A stretch of 64,000 nucleotides of DNA from Sulfitobacter sp. HNIBRBA3233. Lineage in GTDB: Bacteria > Pseudomonadota > Alphaproteobacteria > Rhodobacterales > Rhodobacteraceae. Location: positions 2,542,001 through 2,606,000 of the forward strand of contig NZ_JBEFLP010000001.1 in assembly GCF_040149665.1 (NCBI RefSeq). The letters run 5' to 3'. Within the stretch, counting starts at the first letter, position 1. Every line of letters begins with the position of its first letter. A model generated the notes under the pieces. That model did no database searches. It was not told the DNA's origin and worked only from the letters and a program-made list of their open reading frames with translations. The position numbers and the translations under genes are program-made. Shown here piece after piece: positions 26,774-36,033 of the stretch.

Positions 26774-27559
26774 TCAGGCGGGCAGGCGTCTGCGGGCGGT
26801 AATCCGGCCATCGGTGCGGGCGATGCGTGCGATGGCGCTGTCGAGCGGTTCGAAGACGACTGCCATGGCATGGGCATTGGCGTGGATCAGGGTCTGGGGA
26901 TCCCAGACGAGTGCGACATGCCCTTTCCAGAAGACCAGATCGTTGCGTCGAAGCGGCGTGTGGGGATCGAGCGGATCGCCCAGGTCCCGCTCCTGCATGT
27001 CGCTGTCACCGGGGCAGGGGATGCCGCAGGCGGTGCAGGCGGCCTGGACCAGACCGGAGCAATCGATGCCGAAGCGGCTGTTGCCGCCCCAGAGATAGGG
27101 CGTGCCGATGAAGAGCGCCGCCAGTTCCGCAGGGTCCGCGACGAGAGTATCGATCGGTGCGACATGCTGCGCGGGGATGTGCCCGTGCACCGTTTCGATG
27201 AACTGTCCGGACCGGTCCGTTGCCGCGACGCGGCTGCCGTGGCTGAGCGAGATGCGGTCGGGTGATTTGATGTCAGGGTCGAGATAGGCATGTGTCGCGG
27301 GGGCGATGACCCTGTGCGTCAGGGGCAGGGGGGCTGTGACCTCTGTCGTCCGCACGAAGCCGCAGTAGCCATCCGCCGCCGCCTGCACATAGGCCCAGCC
27401 GTCGGTTCGGTCCATCACTGTCACGTCGGCGCCCAGCAGCAGCTGGCGGTCGCGCGGGCCGCCGGGGCGGCGCATCAGATCGACCACGGGGCGGGCGATC
27501 TGCGCGGCCTCGCTGCCGCTCACGCGGGTGGGATCCGGTGTGGTGCGCGGATCGCTCAT
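26774..27559 (-). CDS. NlpC/P60-family cell-wall peptidase with SH3-like domains
   Basis: A 261-residue protein. Residues about 20-130 look like bacterial SH3-type modules (DRTDGWAYVQAAADGYCGFV, DRSGQFIETVHGHIPAQHV). The C-terminal part is an NlpC/P60 catalytic domain: the Cys nucleophile in GIDCSGLVQAACTACG and the His in FWKGHVALVWD, with HANAHAMAVVF nearby. Such enzymes cleave gamma-D-Glu-diamino-acid bonds in peptidoglycan stems. No signal peptide is seen, so it may act on imported muropeptides; the upstream, 4-nt-overlapping aminopeptidase gene fits a recycling role (inference). In alphaproteobacteria this gene pair is common. Confidence 0.88.
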   Translation of the reverse strand: MSDPRTTPDPTRVSGSEAAQIARPVVDLMRRPGGPRDRQLLLGADVTVMDRTDGWAYVQAAADGYCGFVRTTEVTAPLPLTHRVIAPATHAYLDPDIKSPDRISLSHGSRVAATDRSGQFIETVHGHIPAQHVAPIDTLVADPAELAALFIGTPYLWGGNSRFGIDCSGLVQAACTACGIPCPGDSDMQERDLGDPLDPHTPLRRNDLVFWKGHVALVWDPQTLIHANAHAMAVVFEPLDSAIARIARTDGRITARRRLPA

Positions 27560-28938
27560 CGTTTCAGGATACCCGCGAGCGCGCCGTACAGCGCGCGGGT
27601 GCCCTGCCCGACGCCGCCCTTGGGGCGTGCCGGTGCGGCGCTGGGCTGCCAGCCGTAGATGTCGAAATGGGCGTAGCGGCTTCGGGTGACGAAGCGGCGC
27701 AGGAACAGGGCCGCCGTGATACAGCCCGCGAACCCGCCTTTCGGCGCATTGTCGAGATCCGCGATATCCGGTTCGATCATTGTCTCGTAGGGGTCGTGGA
27801 AGGGCATCCGCCAGACCGGATCGGCGACGGCGACGGCGGAGGCCTCGAGCGCTGTGACGAAAAGGGGATCGTCGCTGAAATAGGGCGCGAGGTCGGGACC
27901 CACGGCGACCCGTGCCGCCCCTGTCAGTGTCGCCATCGAGATGATCTGGTCGGGCTTTTCCTCGTCCGCCAGCGCCAGCGCGTCGGCCAGAACCAGCCGG
28001 CCCTCGGCATCGGTATTGTTGATCTCGACCGTCAGGCCCTTGCGGGAGGTCAGGACATCCTGCGGGCGGAAGGCATCGCCGGACACGGAGTTTTCCACGG
28101 CCGGGATCAGAATCCGCAAGCGCATCCGCGCGCCGGTGGCCATCAGCATATGCGCCAGACCCAGAACCGCGGCAGCGCCGCCCATGTCCTTTTTCATCAG
28201 ACCCATAGAGGCGCCGGGTTTCAGGTTGAGACCGCCGGTGTCGAAACATACGCCCTTGCCGACCAGCGTGAGGGCGGGGCCTTCGTCGCCCCAGCGCATG
28301 TCGATGAGGCGCGGGGGTCGTGACGCCGCACGGCCCACGGCGTGGATCATCGGAAGATTGTTTTCCAGCAGCGCCTCGCCGCGGGTCACGTCAATGCTGG
28401 CGCCATGGCGTTCGGCCAGCTTGCGCGCCGCTGTTTCCAGTTCGGGCGGACCCATGTCGCTGGCGGGGGTGTTGATCAGGTCGCGTGTCAGCGCCTCGCC
28501 CGCCGCGATCGCCTCGAGACGAGCGGCGTCGACACCTTCGGGCGCCACGAGCCTGGCCCCTGCCGGTTTGGCCGACTTGTAGCGGTCAAAGCGGTAGCCG
28601 CCCAAAAGCCAGCCCAAGGCTTCGACCTCGAGGAGGTCTTCGGGCAGGCCGTCGGCGATGCGCCACGCGCCTTCGGGCAGTTTCGACGCTGCGGCCGCGA
28701 GTGTGAAGCGCCCGCGCAGGCGCTTGGCCGCTGTGCCGAACCCGATCAGAGCCCGCGCGGGCGCACCATCGGGGCCGGGCAGGACCAGCGCCTGCCCGAT
28801 CCCGCCGGTAAATCCCATGGCGCGCACCCATGCGGCATCGCGCGCCTCTTGCGTGTCCAGCCATGCGTCGACTGCGTCCTCTTCGAGAATGTGGAGGGGC
28901 AGGGCATCGGGGCCGTCGGCGGCGAAGGTGAGGGACAT
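27556..28938 (-). CDS. Leucyl aminopeptidase-family (M17) metallopeptidase
   Basis: A 460-residue cytosolic M17 aminopeptidase starting MSLTFAADGPDALPLHILEE. The C-terminal catalytic domain carries all family signatures: LVGKGVCFDTGGLNLKPGAS with metal-binding Lys and Asp, MKKDMGGAAAVLGLAHML, and the invariant NNTDAEGRLVLADALA. It uses two metal ions to remove N-terminal residues from peptides. The N-terminal domain is the variable part and the overall length is slightly short for PepA, so a specific symbol is not given. The stop overlaps the NlpC/P60 start by 4 nt. A start 60 nt further upstream is open but lacks a ribosome-binding site. Confidence 0.92.
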   Translation of the reverse strand: MSLTFAADGPDALPLHILEEDAVDAWLDTQEARDAAWVRAMGFTGGIGQALVLPGPDGAPARALIGFGTAAKRLRGRFTLAAAASKLPEGAWRIADGLPEDLLEVEALGWLLGGYRFDRYKSAKPAGARLVAPEGVDAARLEAIAAGEALTRDLINTPASDMGPPELETAARKLAERHGASIDVTRGEALLENNLPMIHAVGRAASRPPRLIDMRWGDEGPALTLVGKGVCFDTGGLNLKPGASMGLMKKDMGGAAAVLGLAHMLMATGARMRLRILIPAVENSVSGDAFRPQDVLTSRKGLTVEINNTDAEGRLVLADALALADEEKPDQIISMATLTGAARVAVGPDLAPYFSDDPLFVTALEASAVAVADPVWRMPFHDPYETMIEPDIADLDNAPKGGFAGCITAALFLRRFVTRSRYAHFDIYGWQPSAAPARPKGGVGQGTRALYGALAGILKR

Positions 28939-29040
28939 TGCGTTTCCTTGGCATATTCGGGTTCGCCGCCAGACTACGCAATCCTGTCGCAGCGGCAAGC
29001 GCCGCGTCGGCGCAGGCCCGAGGGCCCTTGGCCGGCAGCG

Positions 29041-29421
29041 CTAGAGGCTGCGTTCCTGCATCGACCAGATCGCCGAAAGCGACCTTTCCCCGGTGCGCAG
29101 CATCCGCGACAGGGTGGCTGACACCGCGACGCTGTCGCGATCGTCGATACAGGCGGTCACGTCACCGGCCACCTGTGCAAGGCGCTTCATGCCGAGCTGT
29201 TCGGAAATCGCGATCAGCGATCGCGCGTTCTTGCGCAGCTGGGCGGTCTTGCCCTCCTGCCAGAGCGACCGGCACAGGGACATGCGGACGGCCAGTTCCT
29301 CCATCGCACGGCACATCACGTTGTCGGCGCCGTCCGCGCCCAGCTGTCTGTAGAGCGCACCGATCCTGCCCTGATCCAGTTCGACCCTTTCGATCAAGCG
29401 CATTTCGAGTATCTCACCCAT
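29041..29421 (-). CDS. Hypothetical all-helical protein
   Basis: A 126-residue protein beginning MGEILEMRLIERVELDQGRI. It is predicted almost entirely helical, without signal peptide or membrane segment. One stretch, SLIAISEQLGMKRLAQVAGD, resembles the second and third helices of a four-helix histidine-phosphotransfer bundle, but the phosphorylatable histidine pattern is absent, so that relation is only structural guesswork. Transcribed away from the carbonic anhydrase gene, with which it shares a 147-nt upstream region. Function unknown. Confidence 0.65.
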   Translation of the reverse strand: MGEILEMRLIERVELDQGRIGALYRQLGADGADNVMCRAMEELAVRMSLCRSLWQEGKTAQLRKNARSLIAISEQLGMKRLAQVAGDVTACIDDRDSVAVSATLSRMLRTGERSLSAIWSMQERSL

Positions 29422-29568
29422 CTTTCACCCCTTCGTTTCGCCCCCACGGCTGGAGACGTTATGCGGGGCGTTGCTTTAGAAATCCTTTCGGGGAAACGGG
29501 ATTAAGGCTCGAATCTTCGGCGTTTTCCGTCTAATTCATCGAAACAAGAAATCAGGAGGTCCGCCACC

Positions 29569-30219
29569 ATGAAAGAGGCAAAGCCGCTGCCAGGATACCT
29601 TGTCCAGCGCTATCAGGGCTGGCGGGCGACGACCTTTTCCGCAAATCGGGCGTGGTATCAGAAGCTTGCCACCGACGGCCAGCATCCGCGCGCCATGGTG
29701 ATTTCGTGCTGTGACAGCCGGGTCCACGTCACCTCGATTTTCGGGGCGGACCAGGGGGAGTTCTTCATTCACCGCAATATCGCCAACCTCGTGCCGCCCT
29801 ATCAGCCTGACGGGCTTCAGCACGGCACCTCGGCGGCGGTGGAATACGCGGTGAACGTGCTGAAGGTCGCGCATCTGATCGTGCTGGGCCATTCCAACTG
29901 TGGCGGCGTGCAGGGGTGCCTGTCCATGTGCAAGGGGCACGCGCCGGAGCTGGAGGAGAAGACCAGCTTTGTCGGGCGCTGGATGGATATCCTGCGTCCC
30001 AAATACGAGCTGGTCGCGGAGATCGAGGACGAGGCCGCGCAGGTCAGGGCGCTGGAGAAACATGCGGTGATGATCTCGCTGGAGAATTTGATGACCTTCC
30101 CGTGGCTCGAAGAGAAGGTGCAGAGTGGGGATCTGACCTTGCATGGCATGTGGACCGATATCGGTGCCGGCGGCCTGGAATACTTCAGCCCGGCCGATAA
30201 CGGGTTCCAACCGGTCTGA
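29569..30219 (+). CDS. Beta-class carbonic anhydrase
   Basis: Interconverts CO2 and bicarbonate in the cytoplasm, supplying bicarbonate to carboxylases. The 216-residue protein has the beta-class zinc site: Cys47 with the Asp49/Arg51 dyad (ISCCDSRVHVTSIFG), His108 and Cys111 in VLGHSNCGGVQGCL. FFIHRNIANLVPPY and HGTSAAVEYAVNVLKV are also family blocks. AGGAGG stands 12 nt before the ATG. Length and motifs match proteobacterial beta carbonic anhydrases. Divergent from the helical hypothetical, and followed after 58 nt by the duplicated-domain protein. Confidence 0.95.
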   Translation: MKEAKPLPGYLVQRYQGWRATTFSANRAWYQKLATDGQHPRAMVISCCDSRVHVTSIFGADQGEFFIHRNIANLVPPYQPDGLQHGTSAAVEYAVNVLKVAHLIVLGHSNCGGVQGCLSMCKGHAPELEEKTSFVGRWMDILRPKYELVAEIEDEAAQVRALEKHAVMISLENLMTFPWLEEKVQSGDLTLHGMWTDIGAGGLEYFSPADNGFQPV

Positions 30220-30277
30220 GCCGCTGTTGCGGGCCGGATTAACAGGCCGTTAACCATGTCGGGGCCAGACTGGATCC

Positions 30278-31009
30278 ATGGAACTGGAATCGGTCACCCT
30301 CAAACTGCCGCGCGACCTGTTGTCGGGCGCACAGCGTGTCGCCACGGCGCGCGATGTCACCATCGGCCATCTGGTGCGGGTGCTGTTGAAACGCGAGGTG
30401 GAGCGTCAGCTGCGCGTGCCCAAGCCCCGCCCCGACCAGGGGCTCCTCGCGGCCCTTCAGGCGCTCCTCGCCCGTGACATCGCGGCTGCGGTGGACTGGG
30501 CGGATCTGGCCGCGCGCCTGCGCCCGCACGGATACGAGATGCGCGCGAAGGGCGGGGGGCTGGTTCTGGTCAAATCCAGTTGCGGCACGCAGGTCTGCAA
30601 GGCGTCGGACATCGGTTTCGCCTACGGCGATCTGGTTGCGCGGTTCGGAGTGGCCATGCCCGGCCACCCGCACAGCATGACCCATCGCGGTGTGATGCCC
30701 GCGGGGCAGATCGACCCGTGCCGGCACCGCCTGGTATCGGCCCATCTGGACGCGGCGGCGGACTGGTCCGATCTGGCAAACCGGCTGGCGGGGGAAGGGA
30801 TGGAACTGCGCCCCATGGGGGCCGGGCTGGGGATCCACATCCGCGCCACGGGACGGCATCTGTGCAATACCACCGCCGTGGGCGCGAGTTACGACGCGCT
30901 CATCGAACGGTTCGGTGGACCGGTGCCGGGCCACACACATGAGATCCCGCGCCAACTGCCGGACGCGCACCCGCAGGCGGGCGATTTCCATACCGTGGTG
31001 CGGGACTGA
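30278..31009 (+). CDS. Ribbon-helix-helix-like protein with a duplicated ~60-residue domain
   Basis: A 243-residue protein. Residues 1-45 (ESVTLKLPRDLLSGAQRVAT and TIGHLVRVLLKREVERQL) read like a strand followed by two helices, as in ribbon-helix-helix DNA-binding domains. Residues about 72-133 and 161-221 are an internal duplication sharing the pattern DWxDLAxRL, GxExRxxGxGL, a Cys, G-x2-Y-x2-L-x2-RFG and PGHxH. The unit recalls a module found C-terminal to relaxases of plasmid mobilisation (L...G...R..G.GL ... LE.RFG), but there is no relaxase domain here. It is probably a DNA-associated regulator; targets unknown. Confidence 0.65.
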   Translation: MELESVTLKLPRDLLSGAQRVATARDVTIGHLVRVLLKREVERQLRVPKPRPDQGLLAALQALLARDIAAAVDWADLAARLRPHGYEMRAKGGGLVLVKSSCGTQVCKASDIGFAYGDLVARFGVAMPGHPHSMTHRGVMPAGQIDPCRHRLVSAHLDAAADWSDLANRLAGEGMELRPMGAGLGIHIRATGRHLCNTTAVGASYDALIERFGGPVPGHTHEIPRQLPDAHPQAGDFHTVVRD

Positions 31010-31181
31010 ACCGGGCCAAGACCCTCGCGCGCGGACCTGTTCGCTGGCGGTGGTTGCCCGCACCGGCGGGCGCGGGCACAGGATCCGCCGCTATCTGGTG
31101 TCTGCATTCAGTTTAGGTCAACCGTCAGCGCGGCGGCTGGCCGTTTGCGCAGATCGCTCTGCGGCCCCTGTCCGCGGATGC

Positions 31182-32786
31182 CTAGCGCAACACCTTGCCC
31201 TCCGGCCAGCGGACGGTCTGCTCCAGCGTGATCTCGCGGGTGGCACCGGCGTCGAGGCTCAGGTTCCATTGCAGCAGCCCGCGGCGGTCCTCCGCGCGGG
31301 TCACGTCGGGCGCGGGGGTCGCGGACCAGTCGATGCGCAGGTCGTCCTGTTCGCTGTAGGGCACCGCCGCGCGCAGTTCGATCTCCCATGCTTCGTCGCC
31401 GAGGTTCTCGATCTTCGTGCGCACCGCTTCCACCCTTGCGGAATTGCGGTTGATGATGCCGGTGTCGCCCTCGCTGCGGTCCAGCACCGTGCGTGTCAGG
31501 CGCAACGCCTCGACCGGTCCGAAGGCCTGCGCGAAACTCTCCCCCGCGGGCACGGGCGGGAAATGCGTCCGCCCGACGAGCGTGCCATCCACAAACACCT
31601 GCGCCGTATCGGCGCGCAAAAGCGGCTCTTCGGTTGTATTGACCGCTTCGGCCATCAGGAACGCGGTCTCGTCGCGTTCGGGCACGGCGCGGGCAAAGAC
31701 CCGCGCGTCGAACTCGAGCGTATCCAGCGGCACCCGCGCGCCCTCGGCACCCGAGGCGATGCTGACCGGATCCTGCGGCGCATAGCTCACACCGGGGCCG
31801 TCGAACCGCGCCACGGCGGCGGCTTCGTCGGCGATCATCATCGATTCGGGGGCGGGTGCACCTGCCATCGACCTCTCCAGCGGGCGCGGCGGCAGCGGAT
31901 CGCCATAGCTCAGCAGTGGCGGATAAAGCTCGCTCGGCATGATTTGCCCGCCGGGGGACAGGGTCGAGAGTGTCAGGGTCACATTGTCCCATGCCTCGCC
32001 GCTGGTCTGGGTGACGATCGCCGCGCGGCCCAGCGTCAGCCGGTCCCGATCGCCCCGTGTCAGCCGCAGATCGTAGGTCGGTTGCCAATAGGCGGCGGCG
32101 GGGTAGCTGACGGTGGCAGCGACAGGGCCAGCGGTATCGGCGCTCACGCTCAGGGTCAGAAGCGCGCCCTCACCCGTGCGCGGCATCAGGGCGGCAAGGG
32201 CGGCCCGCGCGTCCTCCAGCGCCTCTTCAAGCGCGGGGCGTTCTTCGGCGATGCGCCGCGCCTCGCGCTCGGCCTCGTTCCTGTTGCGCACGGCGTCCAG
32301 CGTCTGCGCCTCGATCATCCGCGAAACGGCGGCAAGGGCATCGGGATCCGACGGCAGGGTCTGGCTCGACCCGAGGCTGGTGAGGAAGGTCACCCGCGCC
32401 TCGGCAGCGGTCGCGGCAAGGCGGGCATCCGCCACGCGGTCCTCCAGCACAACCAGCGCGCGCTCGGCCTCTTCGACACGGTCGCGGGCCGCGGCCACGG
32501 CGGGGCTGTCACGGTCGGGCTGCGGGGGCAGGGCATCGAAACGCAGGCGCGTGGTGCCCAGAACCGCACCGCTGACCGCCACGCGCAGGGCATCCGCGTC
32601 AACCCAGACCGGCATGTCGGGCAGCACGATCTCGTGGCGCCCGGCGCTCACATCCACGCTGACCGTGCGGGTTACCATTGCGAAATCCGAGTAGACCGTC
32701 ACCGCGCTGGGCGCCGACGGCAGGGTGTAGGTTTCCGCCACCAGCGGCAGCGGCATCAGAGCGAGGGCAAGAGCGGTGAAGCGCAT
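31182..32786 (-). CDS. DUF4139 / mucoidy-inhibitor MuiA-like secreted protein
   Basis: A 534-residue exported protein: signal peptide MRFTALALALMPLPLVAETY, then an N-terminal beta domain (VTVYSDFAMVTRTVSVDVSA) typical of the DUF4140/DUF4139 architecture. A long Ala/Arg/Glu coiled coil spans about residues 95-200. The C-terminal DUF4139 domain carries YPAAAYWQPTYDLRLTRGDR, ENLGDEAWEIELRAAVPYSE and the final WNLSLDAGATREITLEQTVR. Related proteins were linked to mucoidy suppression, but no biochemical activity is established. It is downstream of asd on the same strand, yet separated by that gene's terminator, so it likely has its own promoter. Confidence 0.85.
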   Translation of the reverse strand: MRFTALALALMPLPLVAETYTLPSAPSAVTVYSDFAMVTRTVSVDVSAGRHEIVLPDMPVWVDADALRVAVSGAVLGTTRLRFDALPPQPDRDSPAVAAARDRVEEAERALVVLEDRVADARLAATAAEARVTFLTSLGSSQTLPSDPDALAAVSRMIEAQTLDAVRNRNEAEREARRIAEERPALEEALEDARAALAALMPRTGEGALLTLSVSADTAGPVAATVSYPAAAYWQPTYDLRLTRGDRDRLTLGRAAIVTQTSGEAWDNVTLTLSTLSPGGQIMPSELYPPLLSYGDPLPPRPLERSMAGAPAPESMMIADEAAAVARFDGPGVSYAPQDPVSIASGAEGARVPLDTLEFDARVFARAVPERDETAFLMAEAVNTTEEPLLRADTAQVFVDGTLVGRTHFPPVPAGESFAQAFGPVEALRLTRTVLDRSEGDTGIINRNSARVEAVRTKIENLGDEAWEIELRAAVPYSEQDDLRIDWSATPAPDVTRAEDRRGLLQWNLSLDAGATREITLEQTVRWPEGKVLR

Positions 32787-32839
32787 GGCAATATTCCTTC
32801 GTGGCTTTGCCGCGAAGGATGCCCCGCCTTGCCCGAAAG

Positions 32840-32864
32840 AAAAAGGGGAGCCTTCCGGCCCCCC
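32840..32864 (-). terminator. Rho-independent terminator of asd
   Basis: Read on the minus strand: GGGGGGCC (32864-32857), loop GGAA, GGCTCCCC (32852-32845) with one G:T pair, then a run of T (32844-32840). It is 28 nt past the asd stop. Confidence 0.85.
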
Positions 32865-32891
32865 TCCATATCCGCGTCCGACAGGCGGATA

Positions 32892-33914
32892 TCAGCCCTT
32901 CTTGAGCACTTCGCGGCCCAGAAGCTCGGCGATCTGCACGGCGTTCAGGGCCGCACCCTTGCGCAGGTTGTCGCTGACGCACCACAGGTTCAGACCGTTG
33001 TCGATGGTGCTGTCCTGACGGATCCGGCTGATGAAAGTGGCGAAATCGCCGACACATTCGACAGGCGTGACGTAGCCGCCGTCCTCGCGCTTGTCGATCA
33101 CCATGATGCCGGGCGCCTCGCGCAGGATGTCGCGTGCCTCGTTCTCGTCGAGATGGTCCTCGAACTCGATGTTGATCGCTTCGGAGTGGCCGACAAAGAC
33201 CGGCACCCGCACGCAGGTCGCGGTGACCTTGATCTTGGGGTCGACGATCTTTTTCGTCTCGGCGACCATTTTCCATTCTTCCTTGGTCTCGCCGCTGTCC
33301 ATGAACACGTCGATATGCGGGATCACGTTAAAGGCGATCTGCTTGGTGAACTTGCTGGGCGGCACTTCGGAAGTCGGGTTGTAGATGCTCTTGGTCTGGT
33401 CCCAGAGCTCGTCCGCGCCTTCCTTGCCCGCGCCCGATACGGACTGGTAGGTGCTGACCACGACGCGTTTGATCGTCGCGCGGTCGTGCAGCGGCTTCAG
33501 CGCCACGACCATCTGCGCGGTCGAACAGTTGGGGTTGGCGATGATGTTTTTCTTGGAGTAGCCGTGGATCGCTTCGGGGTTTACCTCGGGCACGATCAGC
33601 GGCACGTCGGCATCGTAGCGGTAGAGCGACGAGTTGTCGATCACCACACAGCCCGCGGCGGCGGCCTTGGGCGCGTATTTCTTCGTCGCGTCCGAGCCGA
33701 CAGCGAAAAGCGCAATGTCCCATCCGGTGAAGTCGAAGGCATCCAGATCCTTGGTCTTCAACGTCCTGTCGCCAAAGCTGACCTCCGTGCCCAGTGACTT
33801 GCGGCTGGCAAGTACCGTGATTTCATCCACGGGGAACTGGCGCTCGGCCAGAATGTTCAGCATTTCGCGGCCCACGTTTCCGGTGGCACCCGCGACGACG
33901 ACGCGATAACCCAT
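32892..33914 (-). CDS. asd: Aspartate-semialdehyde dehydrogenase
   Basis: Reduces aspartyl phosphate to aspartate semialdehyde with NADPH, the branch point to lysine, diaminopimelate, methionine and threonine. The 340-residue protein begins with the NADP-binding motif VVVAGATGNVGREMLNILAE. It has the catalytic cysteine in IIANPNCSTAQMVVALKPLH, VVSTYQSVSGAGKEGADEL and the catalytic histidine region VRVPVFVGHSEAINIEFE. All family features are complete. It has its own terminator 28 nt downstream. The upstream neighbour on the same strand is an MFS gene, so asd is probably transcribed alone. Confidence 0.97.
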   Translation of the reverse strand: MGYRVVVAGATGNVGREMLNILAERQFPVDEITVLASRKSLGTEVSFGDRTLKTKDLDAFDFTGWDIALFAVGSDATKKYAPKAAAAGCVVIDNSSLYRYDADVPLIVPEVNPEAIHGYSKKNIIANPNCSTAQMVVALKPLHDRATIKRVVVSTYQSVSGAGKEGADELWDQTKSIYNPTSEVPPSKFTKQIAFNVIPHIDVFMDSGETKEEWKMVAETKKIVDPKIKVTATCVRVPVFVGHSEAINIEFEDHLDENEARDILREAPGIMVIDKREDGGYVTPVECVGDFATFISRIRQDSTIDNGLNLWCVSDNLRKGAALNAVQIAELLGREVLKKG

Positions 33915-33957
33915 TTCGTTTCACTCCAGATATGTGCGGTTGGGTGGTGCGGGCCTG

Positions 33958-35184
33958 TTATACGGCTTTGGCGGTGTTGGAAAGGGGCGCAGGCGTGGGT
34001 TTGTCGCGCGCGAAGAGATACACCAGCAGCCCGGCGCCCAGCAGCAGCGCGAAGAAACCGAGGATCGCGGTGTAGGGCGCGGCGGGATCGGCCCCGCCGC
34101 TGGTGGCCGAATGGATACGGCCGGTGACGAACTGCGCGACGCCCACACCGCCGATCGAACACAGGTTCAGCATGGTCACCCCCCGCCCCACCAGATGCGG
34201 CGGCAGGAAGCCGCGCCCGTGTGCCATGATCGCGGGGTAGGTCGAGCCGAAGAAGCCGATCGCGCACATCAGCACGACGATCAGCAGCGCAGAGGTATCG
34301 ACCACCGCCATCATCACGCCGGTCGAGCCCAGCACCAGCGCGCTTCCGGTAAAGATGATCCATTTGCGCGTCGCCACCACACGGTCCATCGCCCCGTAGG
34401 CAATCGGCCCGACGATCATCGCGATGCCCATGGCCAGCGTCGCCTGCCCGATGAGGCGCGGCGGGGCGGCGAAGACCTCGAACAGGTAGGGCCCGATCCA
34501 CAGGCCCCGCAGCGCGCCCACCTCGGCGTAGCTGACCAGCATCAGCGGAAAGATGAACCACAGCGGCTTGATCCGCAGGACGGCGGCGAAACTGCCGCGC
34601 TCTGTCTGCGGCTCTTTCAGCGGGTCGCGCACGAGAAAGAAGATCGCGATGGCCGTGACGCTCGATGCGGCGCACAAGGCCCACATCGCCGCGCGCCAGC
34701 CCACGGTTTCGGCGGCCAGCGTGACTGGGTAGGACGCCACGATATTGCCCAGCGTGCCGATGCCCACCATCAGCGCGGCAAGGAATGCGAAGCGCGCCGC
34801 CGGATGGTCGAGCGCGAAGATATAGTAGGATGCCATCAGCACCGGTGCGCAGCCCACGCCGATCAGCGTCATGGCCACCGAGATATGCAGCGGCGTGGTG
34901 GCCAGCGCAAAGACCGCCGATCCGCCGCCCGCACCCAGCAGCATCAGCCCCGCCGCCGTGCGGCGCGGTCCGTGGGTGTCCAGCGCCCAGCCGATCGGCG
35001 GTTGCAGCGCCGCGAAGGCGATGAACCACATCCCCGATGCAAAGGCGAGATCTTGCGGCGTTGCGCCCAGATCGGTGCTCAGAAACGGGCTGAGCACCGC
35101 GAGGAACGCGCGGAAGAACTGGCTGAGCACATAGGCGAAGGCGAGGACAGCGAGGCCGGAATTCACCTGCGCGTGCCTTGCCAT
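33958..35184 (-). CDS. MFS transporter
   Basis: A 408-residue twelve-helix major facilitator. The first helices (GLAVLAFAYVLSQFFRAFLA), the loop segment PPIGWALDTHGPRRTAAGLM with the Asp and Arg residues typical of MFS loop 2-3, and a central cytoplasmic stretch (VRDPLKEPQTERGSF) support the family. Start at 35184 falls within the last codons of the aldolase gene (22-nt overlap), so both are translated from one message. A substrate related to aldol-cleaved hydroxy-oxo acids is conceivable from this pairing, but that is inference only. Confidence 0.86.
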   Translation of the reverse strand: MARHAQVNSGLAVLAFAYVLSQFFRAFLAVLSPFLSTDLGATPQDLAFASGMWFIAFAALQPPIGWALDTHGPRRTAAGLMLLGAGGGSAVFALATTPLHISVAMTLIGVGCAPVLMASYYIFALDHPAARFAFLAALMVGIGTLGNIVASYPVTLAAETVGWRAAMWALCAASSVTAIAIFFLVRDPLKEPQTERGSFAAVLRIKPLWFIFPLMLVSYAEVGALRGLWIGPYLFEVFAAPPRLIGQATLAMGIAMIVGPIAYGAMDRVVATRKWIIFTGSALVLGSTGVMMAVVDTSALLIVVLMCAIGFFGSTYPAIMAHGRGFLPPHLVGRGVTMLNLCSIGGVGVAQFVTGRIHSATSGGADPAAPYTAILGFFALLLGAGLLVYLFARDKPTPAPLSNTAKAV

Positions 35185-35939
35185 TTCTGCGCCAGCGCGC
35201 GCGCGGCGTTGCCCAGCAACAGGATATCCGCGCCCACGGCCACGAATTGCGCGCCCGCCGCGATGGCGTCATTGGTCATCTCGTCGCGGGTGGACAGAAT
35301 GCCGGGGGCCTTTCCGGCGGCGCGGATGCGCGCCAGTGCGTCCATGATCGCCGCCTGTACCTCGGGATGATCGGCGCGGCCCATGTGGCCCATGTCGGCG
35401 GCCAGATCGGCGGGGCCGATGAACACGCCGTGCACGCCGTCCACTGCCAGAATCTCATCCAGCGCCGCCAGGCCGGCGCGGTTTTCGACCTGCACCAGCA
35501 GACAGATTTCGGCATCCGCCGCGGTGCCGTAGTCGGCGATCATGCTGAACCGCGAGGCGCGGGTCAGGGCGTATCCCACACCGCGCACCCCTTCGGGCGG
35601 ATATGTCACCGCGCGCACCAGCGCACGCGCCTCCTCGGCGCTTTCGACCATCGGCACCAGTACCGTCTGCGCGCCCGCATCCAGCACCTGTTTCAGGATC
35701 CACGTCTCGCCGATGGGCACCCGCACGACGGGATGGGCGGGCGTGCTTTCGAGGACCTGCAACATGCCAAGGATCGACCGGATGTGGTTCGGACCGTGTT
35801 CGCCGTCGATCACCAGCCAGTCGAAACCGGCGTGGCCCATCATTTCCGCAGATACCGTATCGGCAAGGCCCACCCAGCAGCCGAATTGCATCTCGCCCGC
35901 GGCGAGGGCGTGTTTGAACGGATTGCGGGGCACTTGCAT
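35163..35939 (-). CDS. HpcH/HpaI-family class II aldolase
   Basis: A 258-residue metal-dependent aldolase. Starting at MQVPRNPFKHALAAGEMQFG, preceded by AAAGGA at 8 nt; a start 21 nt upstream is less well placed. Family blocks are LVIDGEHGPNHIRSILGMLQ, VRVPIGETWILKQVLDAGAQ, VPMVESAEEARALVRAVTYP, the metal ligand in LLVQVENRAGLAALDEIL and VFIGPADLAADMGHMG. HpaI cleaves 4-hydroxy-2-oxoheptanedioate; relatives act on other 2-oxo acids, such as rhamnonate-derived ones. Without the homoprotocatechuate genes the exact substrate is open. Coupled to the MFS gene downstream. Confidence 0.88.
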   Translation of the reverse strand: MQVPRNPFKHALAAGEMQFGCWVGLADTVSAEMMGHAGFDWLVIDGEHGPNHIRSILGMLQVLESTPAHPVVRVPIGETWILKQVLDAGAQTVLVPMVESAEEARALVRAVTYPPEGVRGVGYALTRASRFSMIADYGTAADAEICLLVQVENRAGLAALDEILAVDGVHGVFIGPADLAADMGHMGRADHPEVQAAIMDALARIRAAGKAPGILSTRDEMTNDAIAAGAQFVAVGADILLLGNAARALAQKWQGTRR

Positions 35940-36033
35940 AGCGGGATTCCTTTCGGGCATTTCCGCCGGAGCCTAGCCCCGCGCCCCCGCCGATGACCAG
36001 AGACTGAATCGTACCAATCAATCGCGCGCCGGT

